NCBI GenBank assembly: GCA_961205875.1
Contig: OY540812.1
Location: 33,489,098 to 33,553,097 of the forward strand
Direction: 5' to 3'
Source of the DNA: Sialis fuliginosa
Taxonomy: Eukaryota > Arthropoda > Insecta > Megaloptera > Sialidae
Length of the DNA stretch: 64,000 nucleotides
Of this stretch, positions 55,285-64,000 are shown piece by piece (position 1 is the first letter of the stretch; every line of letters starts with the position of its first letter). The position numbers were made by a program, and so were the translations under genes. A model generated the notes under the pieces. That model did not search any database, was not told the DNA's origin, and worked only from the letters and a program-made list of their open reading frames with translations.

Positions 55285-55985
55285 CGGGGATCTGCCTAAG
55301 CTTGAAATTTCAAAAATTCTTTTTTTTTGTATAATTTTATAGCCTAGGGTCTTAACTTTGATTCGCAAAAAAAATTCAAAATTAACCGAGTTATGCCAAT
55401 TTTTGTGAAGTGTCGCATCTCCCAGTATATGTAGTAAAGTGTATTAGAACTCCAATACTTTTGTGTTTATCTCGAAACTATGTTTTGTAAAACGGTCAAA
55501 GTCGTATCTCAAAATCTATTTGTCCAATTCACTCTAAATTGGGACAGAGCATAGTTTATAACATTTTCTTCCGTATGACTGGATGATTTTTTAATATGCT
55601 ATCCATTTTTTATAACAAATGGTTAACTGTTGTTTTTTTGGTCAAAAATTGTTTATTTTTCTACAGCTAGCCTTTTTCGTTATTTAAAAAAAAACATGTA
55701 ATCATTCTGAATTTTCATACTACAAGTACATTACTTTATTTTCTATTTCAAATTATCCTAGTTTCCAGAATCACCTACACTGATTGCCATACAACGACGG
55801 TACTTTGGTTATATAATATATGTATAATTGTTTATCAATATTGTTCAATAAAAAAAAACTTGAACTTGGCAAAACCATATATTAAATTGTATCAAAATCC
55901 TGACTTCGTCATTACAATATTCTCATCAGAAAATATATGAAAATCAACATGTTTTTTGTGCCCCAAGCTTATGCAGACCCCATAA
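55285..55985. mobile_element. Inverted-repeat element, about 700 bp
   Basis: The left end TTCGGGGATCTGCCTAAGCT and the right end, reversed, TATGGGGTCTGCATAAGCTT pair over about 25 bases with a few differences. The flanks ACAAATACAATTG and ACAAATACATTT may keep a target duplication. The interior is non-coding. Confidence 0.5.
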
Positions 55986-56032
55986 GTACAAATACATTTA
56001 CTCTACAAAAATATGTACTTAACTACAAGTGT

Positions 56033-57925
56033 ATTGGGTCATTTCAGAGAAAACGCTACTTTTACGGATTTTCATAATATTCACATATGTTGTTAAATTT
56101 GCTCAAAAAATATAAGCTTCATTCATCATTTCGCAAAATTTTGCGTTTTTTGAAAATTACACGTATTTTAATTTTTGAAGAGATGACGCATATGCATTTA
56201 AATAATAATTTTTATCTCCGGATGTACTTATCGTAGCGAAATGATTTTTTTTTAGTTTTGTTCACAAAAGAACGGTCGTTTTGGACATTTTGTCCGTTTT
56301 TAAGTAAAACAAAAATTAAAATTATTTTTTGTAAAATCAATTTTTTTTTTTGAAATTTGAAGATGTGGTCGGGTGTTTAAAAATCTGAAAAAAATCACAA
56401 ATATTGTTTATAGTATTCTCTATCATTCCTGCAATTTTTAAGGTGGACATATTTATAACGGCTTCAAAAAATTTTTTAAGATTGCTATATAGAGGTCACG
56501 CGCACTATACATTGATATGCCGTAATGAATTCGGATGTAAATGTTAAAATTATTGTTGTTTGTGTGTAATCTATAGAATTAGTAAATAGATTTAGAAATA
56601 AAGTAATCATACAGTGGGTTTCAAACTGTTTGTTTCACATGTCCACAAAGGTATACATATGTATATACATATATACATACATTTCTACTGATTTTTATTT
56701 CTGTTTCTTTTCAGAATATCATAATTCTGGTGTAATTTCTTAAAAATAAAATCTAAAAAGTTGTCTATCATATACATATTGCAAGATTGTCACTTTAAAA
56801 ACGACTCATATAATTAATTTTAATTAATAAATACGAATAAACCAAAAAAATTAAATTAAATTTGGGAGTTTGGATGGATTTTTTAAAATTTTAAGAAAAT
56901 ATAATTTACTTAAAAGTTTTTCTATTAACCCTCAACATAACATATTGATCACGTTAAACTCAGTTATAAGAAATGTTTTTTTTTTCAAACAATTAGAATA
57001 CACGAATCATTAATATAAAAAGTTGATGTTGGGATAATTTTATAATATTGCTCTGTTTTGTCCCTGAATATTAAATAGATCAAATTAGTTTTAATTGAAA
57101 TGAAGGGTTCTATACGTATTTTTTGGCTAACAATAATTGAAACAGCTTCTAAAGTGACCACATGTAATTTTCAGAAATAATAACTAACACAAGAGACGAT
57201 ATAATTAATTTTAAAGGTTTTTTAAATACGATAACATACCTAATTTTAAGAATTTTTGAGAATTTACATACATTAATTCTGAATTTAAATACCATATTAG
57301 ATATTTGAAACAAACAGTTTGAAACCCACTGTATGACTACTTTATTTCTAAATCTATTTACTAATTCTATAGATTACACACAAACAACAATAATTTTAAC
57401 ATTTACATCCGAATTCATTACGGCATATCAATGTATAGTGCGCGTGACCTCTATATAGCAATCTTAAAAAAATTTTTTGAAGCCGTTATAAATATGTCCA
57501 CCTTAAAAATTGCAGGGATGATAGAGAATACTATAAGCAATATTTGTGATTTTTTTCAGATTTTTAAACACCCGACCACATCTTCAAACTTAAAAAAAAA
57601 ATTGATTTTACAAAAAATAATTTTAATTTTTGTTTTACTTAAAAACGGACAAAATGTCCAAAAAGACCGTTCTTTTGTGAACAAAACTAAAAAAAAATCA
57701 TTTCGCTACGATAAGTACATCCGGAGATAAAATCTATTATTTAAATGCATATGCGTTATCTCTTCAAAAATTAAAATACGTGTAATTTTCAAAAAACGCA
57801 AAATTTTGCGAAATGATGAATGAAGCTTATATTTTTTGAGCAAGTTTAACAACATATGTGAATATTATGAAAATCCGTAAAAGTAGCGTTTTTCTCTGAT
57901 AGAGTTGACTAAGAATGACCCTATT
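56033..57925. mobile_element. Palindromic element, 1.9 kb, arms about 600 bp
   Basis: The arms 56,043-56,638 and 57,306-57,905 are inverted: AACGCTACTTTTACGGATTT with its mirror, GACATTTTGTCCGTTTTTAA, GAGGTCACGCGCACTATACA and CAGTGGGTTTCAAACTGTTT. Differences are few. The outer ends are TATTGGGTCATTTCAG and, from the right, AATAGGGTCATTCTTAG, with the right end carrying about 17 extra bases. The loop is about 670 bp. The 99-codon frame at 57,431 lies in one arm and has no domain. Confidence 0.8.
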
Positions 57926-58478
57926 GCCAAAAAATGTCCACGTCGTACTTACCTAAGGAACTTTTTAGTATTAGATACAATTTATAGAGAATATTATTAT
58001 CTATAATTTTTATTATTATTATATTTCAAAAAAAATTGCGTAAGTAAATAATCATTTTTAATTTTATTTCAAATGGTTCATACTAGAAAAAAATGTTAAT
58101 AATAAAAGTTGTAGAGAACGTTATTTATAATTTGAATAATCTAGTTATCTATGAAAATAAAAGCATTTATTATTACAACTGTCAATTAAATAATGTATAG
58201 AAATAATAATATCTAAAACGTGTTAAACTGTTGAAATATCAAATAAATAAGAAACCTTTGACAAAACATTTTTTTAATGTAATGTAATTTATATTCAATT
58301 TCTTAGCAGAAAGTGTTAAATTATGTAATTTCTTCTGTAAAATAAAAAGGTCTTGTGCCGACCAGGGCAGTTTTTTTCTTTACATTTTTTTCTTACAACA
58401 TTGAATATATTTTACCGAAATCAAAAATGGCAGGGCTAACTTTAATGACATAATGAAGTAGTGTATATTATAGTTATA
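57926..58478. other. AT-rich non-coding stretch
   Basis: Only a short stretch near 58,350, CTTGTGCCGACCAGGGCAGT, has a partner elsewhere (reverse of about 28,103). Nothing else is recognised. Confidence 0.35.
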
Positions 58479-59407
58479 CAGGGTGGGGCAATAGTGTGTG
58501 GAAGTTCGATATAAAATTCCCAATATTTACTAAAAATAATTAATTTTTTTTCAAATAAAATAAAACACCATGTTCATGTTGCCCATAAAAACAGGATGAA
58601 TTTTTTTCAGCTAGCAAACAGATGCTTTATTATTTCATCGAACACAAACAACCAAAATAATTTACAACCATATAAATTCACTAATGCGCAGTGTGAAATC
58701 GAGACAGAAACATAAAATGCTGTTTTAATGGGCAGCATGAACACTCTGTACATGGTGTTTTATTTTATTTGAAAAAAAAGAATTTTTTTTAGTAAATATT
58801 GTTGAATTTTGTACTTTTTGCTCAATAAATCAAAAATGGTTACAAATAACCATAAGGATGTACAAACAACAAATATTCGTTATGTAATTCTACATAACAT
58901 CATTAAAAAATATATAGGGTGTTCCATTTGAAATAGCTGAGAAAAATAACTTTGAAGTTCTCAAAATTTTAAAATAAATTTTGAACATCCTGTACATGGT
59001 GGCTCTAAGATATTTAAACAAAAGCACCCACCAACCTCCTACAATCAGGTTCATATTTAAATTCGTCTTCAAAGTTGCGGCCGCGGAAGTAGTGAATTTT
59101 TAAGTGCAGTAATGTAAAAGTCAATTTTTTTTAATATTATTTCGTCTAAATCAGACATCAGATGGGGCTAATATTTTAGATATGAATAAATATCTCAAGA
59201 GAAGTGTTAAATATGCAAAAATATTCAGGATATTTCATTTAAAAAAAATACCTTAAGCGTGCCACACTTTTATGTAGCACCCTGTATATTTGAAAATAAT
59301 TTCTATGTATGTGCATTTACCCACAGTTTATATCGGCATTAGAAAGATATTTTTATCTGTTATGGTCTATGAGCTATCGAACTTCCACACACTATTGCCC
59401 CACCCTG
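58479..59407. mobile_element. Tc1/mariner-type element, 929 bp, 33 bp perfect ends
   Basis: The first 33 bases, CAGGGTGGGGCAATAGTGTG then TGGAAGTTCGATA, are the exact reverse complement of the last 33. A TA flanks each end. Inside there is a second inverted pair (about 58,515-58,592 with 58,733-58,803: CAAATAAAATAAAACACCAT and ATGGTGTTTTATTTTATTTG), and TAGGGTGTTCCATTTGAAAT at 58,916 is perhaps another end. The 60-codon minus frame is not a gene. Perfect ends suggest recent mobility. Confidence 0.8.
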
Positions 59408-59985
59408 TATATATTATTGTACATGCTTGAAGATAATCGCTAAATCAAAAACGATTTTTTTAAATTTTTCTAATTATTTTTTTAAACTAGAAAAAAGTAT
59501 ATTTTATGAGTTCCCAGCGCCTCCACACCCAAACGGTTGCGTGAATGCTACTCACTGTGTGACATTAACCCAAAGCGACTCACTTTCATGCATCACTGAA
59601 CAACAATCTGCATTGTTAAAAAAATTTACTGAAATCATGAATAAATTATTATCACTAAAAAACATATTTATTATTCTATTTATACTTTGCTTATAAAAAC
59701 ATTTAAGGTATTATATGAGCATTTCCAGTAGTTTTTTTACCAGGGCGCACGTATGTCACCGATTTTGCTCTCAATTTTTTTTCTGAAAGAACATATCAAA
59801 AAAATATGATTCCCAAAAATTTTAAAACTTGAATCATAAAATCGTCAAGAAGATACCGCTATATTGAATACCAAAAAATATATAGAAAACGTCAAATGAA
59901 TCTGGCAGAACAAGCATTTAGTTAGGGAGATGGTGGCAAAATGGATATATGATTTATACATCGATATAGTGTATCGATCAATGTA
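59408..59985. other. Non-coding stretch
   Basis: A frame of 89 codons (59,427-59,696) crosses a less AT-rich run at 59,510-59,620 (AGCGCCTCCACACCCAAACG). It is not recognised and has no supporting context. Confidence 0.25.
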
Positions 59986-60180
59986 GGTTCTGAGTTTGGA
60001 GATCGCTGATTTTTGAATAAATTTCAAAATTGCAAAAATAGTTATTTTTCTACAACCGTGTAAAAAAGTAGGCTTTTTCAATGACATTTCAGTGTGTAAA
60101 GTAGTTCTTTTGCGCTCGCCGTGCGTAAAAAGTTTTTTCACGCACGGCGTGCGCAAAAGTGTTTCTATAGTAACACATAT
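59986..60180. repeat. Dispersed repeats: copy of 33,340 unit and GCGCTCGCC box, copy 2
   Basis: GTTCTGAGTTTGGAGATCGC matches 33,360-33,390. TTTTTCTACAACCGTGTAAA, TTTTTCAATGACATTTCA and TTTTGCGCTCGCCGTGCGTA match 24,805-24,900. The second part contains an inverted pair TTTTGCGCTCGCCGTGCGT / ACGCACGGCGTGCGCAAAA (60,108-60,160). The 113-codon minus frame that spans it is the longest in the window but is repeat-derived and has no domain. Confidence 0.55.
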
Positions 60181-60236
60181 GTACATTTTTACTTTTTTTA
60201 CGATTAATAAATTTTATAAATACTATTAGTACAGGC

Positions 60237-62757
60237 AACGAAGGGATTTAAATAGAACAAATTCGGAGTGCAATGAAATTTGGTACCAATATAATATACA
60301 TAATAGTACATCTGTACACAAAAGTCCCCATCCATAGGCCTTGTGGAAAAAAAATTACAGCCGTTTGAAATTTAATTTAGTTTTTATTGAATAACTTCAA
60401 GACAAATAAAGATACCGAGACGTGCCTTACATTAAAATTTTCAAAAATATTTGCTTTACAACTTTATTTCAAAATTTTCTCCAACGTATCTACATAAATT
60501 GCTGAAAAATCACCGTGAAACCGAAAACTAAGTGCGTTTAATCAAAAAAATATGTTTAAATGGATTTTTGAGCTCTTAAAACTGATAATCGAGACAAATG
60601 TCCTCTATAAAAGTTGTAGAGAATAAAATTTTACAATTTTTTATGTAAGGTACAACATTCGATGTGTAAATTTTTGTTAGATATTTCTATTTTAAAAAGT
60701 CAAAAAAACAAATTTTAATTTATAAAATCGTATAAATAGCATGCTATGAAAATTAGCATTACATAAGAAAATAACATATTGGTATAGAAAATTAATAAAA
60801 ATAAAGGTAATTAATAATTTCAATACTTCAAATAAGACTTTTAATATCATATTATGATAACAATGTACTGAGGTGTAATTTGTAGCCCCTAGATTGAATA
60901 TTATTGTATGTTTTAATAGTTTTAAATAGAAATCTTCAAGACATTTTACTTTATCTTCAAAATACGGATATTAGATAAGAACAAAATCAGAGTACCATAA
61001 AAATTTGCACATATGTAGTACTTATATTACATTAGACATGTGCAAAAGTCCTCATTAATTGGGGATATGGAAAAAAAATTATAGCTGTTTTAATTTTGAT
61101 ATGATAAATTACTATGTACCATATTTTCACTTATTATTAACCGTTTTTTACTTGGAAATTTACATATTGTGTATCTCTGTGTAGCATATACATTATGAAC
61201 AATTGAATTATGATCATTTTGATAGAAAATTTTGATTTTTAAATCAAACAGTTTTTAAGATATAAATTTATTTGTTTAATTCGATTTTATAAAAATATAT
61301 TTTGTTATGTATTTTATACCCGTTGACAGATACGCTTATAACTTTTCTTTCGGGGTATCAATTAATGGGGATTTTTAATCAAGCGTAGTAGATACATTAG
61401 TGAGTGCATCTGAAAAAGTCCCCATACATTGAAGCCATAGGACAAAAGTTACAGCTGTTTTATAATTACGGTGTGGTAAATTGTTATCTATGTAATGTGT
61501 TAACTGTAAATTTAATTATGGGTGATTCTCTCAAAAATTGAAACTGAATTTTATTCCTATTTGAATAAATGTTATCGTTCTTATTGAAAGTAGTAACCAT
61601 TTTTTTTTATTTCCCATCGGGACTCTTCATAAAATATTCTTAAGTTTTAAAAAAATATGCTTTTCATAATTATTAAGGTTTATACCCGTTTACAGATACG
61701 CTTATAACTTTTCTTTCGGGGTATCAATTAATGGAGATTTTCAAACAAGCGTAGTAGATACATTAGAGAGTGCATCTGAAAAAGTCCCCATACATTGAAG
61801 CTATAGGACAAAAGTTATAGCTGTTTTTATAAATACGATGTGGTGTAAATTACGATCTATGTATATTTTAAAAAAAAACTTAAGAATATTTTATGGAGAG
61901 TCCCGATGGGAAATAAAAAAAAATGGTTACTACTTTCAATAAGAACGATAACATTTATTCAAATAGGAATAAAATTCAGTTTCAATTTTTGAGAGAATCA
62001 CCCATAATTAAATTTACAGTTAACACATTACATAGATAACAATTTACCACACCGTAATTATAAAACAGCTGTAACTTTTGTCCTATGGCTTCAATGTATG
62101 GGGACTTTTTCAGATGCACTCACTAATGTATCTACTACGCTTGATTAAAAATCCCCATTAATTGATACCCCGAAAGAAAAGTTATAAGCGTATCTGTCAA
62201 CGGGTATAAAATACATAACAAAATATATTTTTATAAAATCGAATTAAACAAATAAATTTATATCTTAAAAACTGTTTGATTTAAAAATCAAAATTTTCTA
62301 TCAAAATGATCATAATTCAATTGTTCATAATGTATATGCTACACAGAGATACACAATATGTAAATTTCCAAGTAAAAAACGGTTAATAATAAGTGAAAAT
62401 ATGGTACATAGTAATTTATCATATCAAAATTGAAACAGCTATAATTTTTTTTCCATATCCCCAATTAATGAGGACTTTTGCACATGTCTAATGTAATATA
62501 AGTACTACATATGTGCAAATTTTTATGATACTCTGATTTTGTTCTTATCTAATATCCGTATTTTGAAGATAAAGTAAAATGTCTTGAAGATTTCTATTTA
62601 AAACTATTAAAACATACAATAATATTCAATCTAGGGGCTACAAATTACACCTCAGTACATTGTTATCATAATATGATATTAAAAGTCTTATTTGAAGTAT
62701 TGGAATTATTAATTACCTTTATTTTTATTAATTTTCTATACCAATATGTTATGTACT
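60237..62757. repeat. Diverged tandem array with a unit of about 360 bp
   Basis: Units with a similar layout start near 60,240, 60,965, 61,318 and 61,682, spaced by 725 (two units), 353 and 364. Each holds a variant of AAAAGTCCCCAT with a GGACAAAAGTTACAGCTGTT or GGAAAAAAAATTATAGCTGT box about 30 bases later. The right half of the array repeats in inverted orientation. Satellite-like organisation inside a palindrome is unusual. Confidence 0.6.
60764..62757. repeat. 2 kb palindrome with nearly identical arms
   Basis: Left arm 60,764-61,642 and right arm about 61,880-62,757 are inverted copies of about 880 bp. Across the several hundred bases I compared in detail I saw only a handful of differences (for example GACTCTTCATAA against GACTCTCCATAA). 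The loop is about 240 bases and holds another copy of the array unit. It starts TAACATATTGGTATAGAAAA and ends with its mirror near 62,750. Confidence 0.85.
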
Positions 62758-62800
62758 ATATATAACGAAGTGCCCTGACTGACTGATAATCATTTTTTGA
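62757..62800 (+). mobile_element. Family G opening fragment
   Basis: ATATATAACGAAGTGCCCTG and ACTGACTGATAATCA resemble the opening of the G copy at 22,700. The sequence leaves the family after about 40 bases. Confidence 0.35.
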
Positions 62801-63274
62801 TTAATGAATAAATAAGAAAGCACTCCGTCACAGCACTATATTATTCCGTCGCGGGAAAGTACCTACCATATAGGCCAGTCAGGATCCACTCAGGGCTAGC
62901 TACGTCACTGGTTACGATACTATATTATTGTTGGTTACGATATTTCATAAAACAGATATCGGTGCTTAGAATACATTGTCTGGAGGAATACGATAAAAGT
63001 TTTAACAGATTTTTTAGCGGAAAAGATTTTTTCGCAAAAAGTGTATCTTACGATACTTTGCCTTGGAGGGGACGATATAGAAATAATTTAACCAGGTATG
63101 TTATAATTTAGGTATATAAAAACATAGTACCTAGCCATGGAATACGGAATTTTATAATTTACGGTTTCAATATTTTATTTTATTAATTTAGGTTACTATG
63201 ATTATGTCTCTTTAAAATATTTTGTCGAACAATTAAATGATTTTTGACACATATTAACAATTAAATATTTTGAA
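62801..63274. other. Non-coding stretch
   Basis: I see no frames or repeats. GTTACGATA occurs twice near 62,911 and 62,933 within a short direct repeat with TACTATATTATT. Confidence 0.3.
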
Positions 63275-63469
63275 ATGCCTATATTGATTGAAAATTTAAA
63301 TATGAAGAAACATTTCACTTCTATGAAAGGTAAAATATCGAAATTAATTATTAGGTTTGGTGTAAATTTTTCGAAACACAATTTTTCGAATCACAATTTT
63401 TCAAATCAAAATTCTTCGAATGAACAATTTTTCGAAAAATTTAAGTTTTATTGTTCAAATTTTAATTAG
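63275..63469 (+). other. 64-codon frame containing a 15-base tandem repeat
   Basis: The frame opens with a Met at 63,275 and stops at 63,467-63,469. Residues 31-55 are five 5-residue units encoded by the 15-base tandem repeat, NFSKH NFSNH NFSNQ NSSNE QFFEK. I know no family with these units. Length, AT-rich codons and lack of context argue against a real gene; the in-frame repeat is the only point in favour. Confidence 0.15.
63366..63443 (+). repeat. Tandem repeat, five units of 15-16 bases
   Basis: Five units of the type TTTTTCGAAACACAA, TTTTTCGAATCACAA, TTTTTCAAATCAAAA, TTCTTCGAATGAACAA and TTTTTCGAAAAATTT run head to tail. The fourth has 16 bases. TTCGAA at the core is palindromic. Confidence 0.75.
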
Positions 63470-63509
63470 TTAATAAAATATTAAGTAAAGTAATATTTGG
63501 ACATTTTAC

Positions 63510-64000
63510 GATATCCATACTAATATTATAAATGCGAAAGTGTGTTTGTCTGTCTGTTTTCTGTTTGTTACCTTTTCACGGCTAAACCGCTTTACCGATT
63601 TTGATGAAATTTGGCAGTGAGATAGCTTGCATCCCGAGGACGGACATAGGCTATTTCGTATCTTAAAAATTCAACCCCTAAGAAATTGCAAGGGGGTAGA
63701 AATTTTTTAATTTTTTTTAGTAATTATTATTTTACCCCCCGATACATATGAAGGGTTGTAAGTGGTTTTATTCGATCCGGCGGGAAAAATACCACGGGGG
63801 CGTAGGTTTTAGGGGGCAAAACAACCCTCTATCTCGCATAGGAGCCGAGATATTTACGATTTTGTATAATGAAAGAAAACTAAAAATAAGAAAAATTTAA
63901 TATTTTACCCCCTGTCACATATGAAGAGTTGTAATTGATTACATTCGATCTGGCGGGCAAAAATACTACGGAAGAGGGATTATTAGGGGGACAAAACAAC
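63510..64000 (+). mobile_element. Family G element (Helitron-like), cut by the window end
   Basis: It opens TATCCATACTAATATTATAA, ATGCGAAAGTGTGTTTGTCT, CACGGCTAAACCGC and GATTTTGATGAAATTTGGCA, then TAGCTTGCATCCCGAGGACG and GGACATAGGCTATTT. It continues with blocks matching those of the copy at 22,700 (GAAGGGTTGTAAGTGG, CGGCGGGAAAAAT, GGAGCCGAGATATTTACG). A TC start within ATCCATAC fits a Helitron 5' end. The right end lies outside the window. Confidence 0.6.

Noticed and set aside
57431..57730. 99-codon frame in a palindrome arm
   Set aside because: It has no domain, and the mirror arm carries frame breaks.
59845..60186. Longest open frame in the window, 113 codons on the minus strand
   Set aside because: It is made of two dispersed repeats (copies at 33,340 and 24,805) and shows no domain; similar frames in the other copies follow from the DNA repeat.

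Overview
The window looks like an AT-rich (roughly 70% A+T) animal nuclear sequence, most likely from an insect or another arthropod. There is no operon-like packing, no ribosome binding sites, and no open reading frame over 113 codons. None of the short ORFs reads as a host protein. The dispersed repeats carry arthropod-style motifs: GTCTGTCTGTCCGTCC tracts, GGGTTCCGTAG ends, CCCGCGGCTTC-type ends and CAGGGTGAGTCA-type inverted repeats. I cannot name the species. I see no supportable host exon, rRNA gene, intact tRNA gene or CRISPR array.

The sequence is almost wholly transposon-derived. The recurring families are: (1) a family I call E, about 0.75 kb, with GCTTCCTCG near both ends, in ten whole or broken copies; (2) a Helitron-like family G, with a hairpin-like CGCG end, internal repeats and CCTGACTGACTGA at the other end, in at least six copies or fragments; (3) a 540 bp inverted-repeat family T (GTACTGGCACCAGT), with one clean copy, one interrupted copy and one truncated copy; (4) hAT-type elements, several with readable 8 bp target duplications; (5) Tc1/mariner-type long-inverted-repeat elements bounded by TA; (6) PIF/Harbinger and piggyBac-type elements; (7) a dispersed GTTCCGTAG repeat. 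Coding remnants survive only as broken pieces: a PIF/Harbinger transposase at 41,971-42,478 (minus), a hAT C-terminal dimerisation domain at 46,675-46,821 (plus), and two oppositely oriented mariner-like scraps near 49,060-49,440.

Layout. 1-8 kb: old repeats, one E copy, a CpG-rich patch and a minisatellite. 8-14 kb: a hAT element, then a T element carrying a 1.8 kb palindrome that itself holds a three-unit tandem repeat, then a second E copy. 14-24 kb: several inverted-repeat elements, a hAT inside another element, the clean T copy and a full-length G copy. 24-33 kb: a patch with a strong CTCF-like motif, a hAT inside a 2.1 kb fold-back, a palindrome with a tRNA-like core, a G copy split by a piggyBac-type element, a hAT, a 29 bp perfect hairpin, and an inverted repeat whose loop holds a hammerhead-ribozyme-like core. 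35-51 kb: a dense stack of E copies, one split by a Harbinger fold-back and another holding elements within elements to five or six levels. 52-64 kb: an inverted G copy and four palindromic elements, including a 2 kb palindrome whose arms are almost identical, ending in another G copy cut by the window edge.

No genes work together here in a pathway sense. The main biology is transposon layering, the unusual density of long palindromes, and a few non-coding motifs (hammerhead-like core, CTCF-like site, tRNA-like core). Boundaries and repeat relationships were read by eye; where flanking duplications or an empty site are quoted they were checked base by base.
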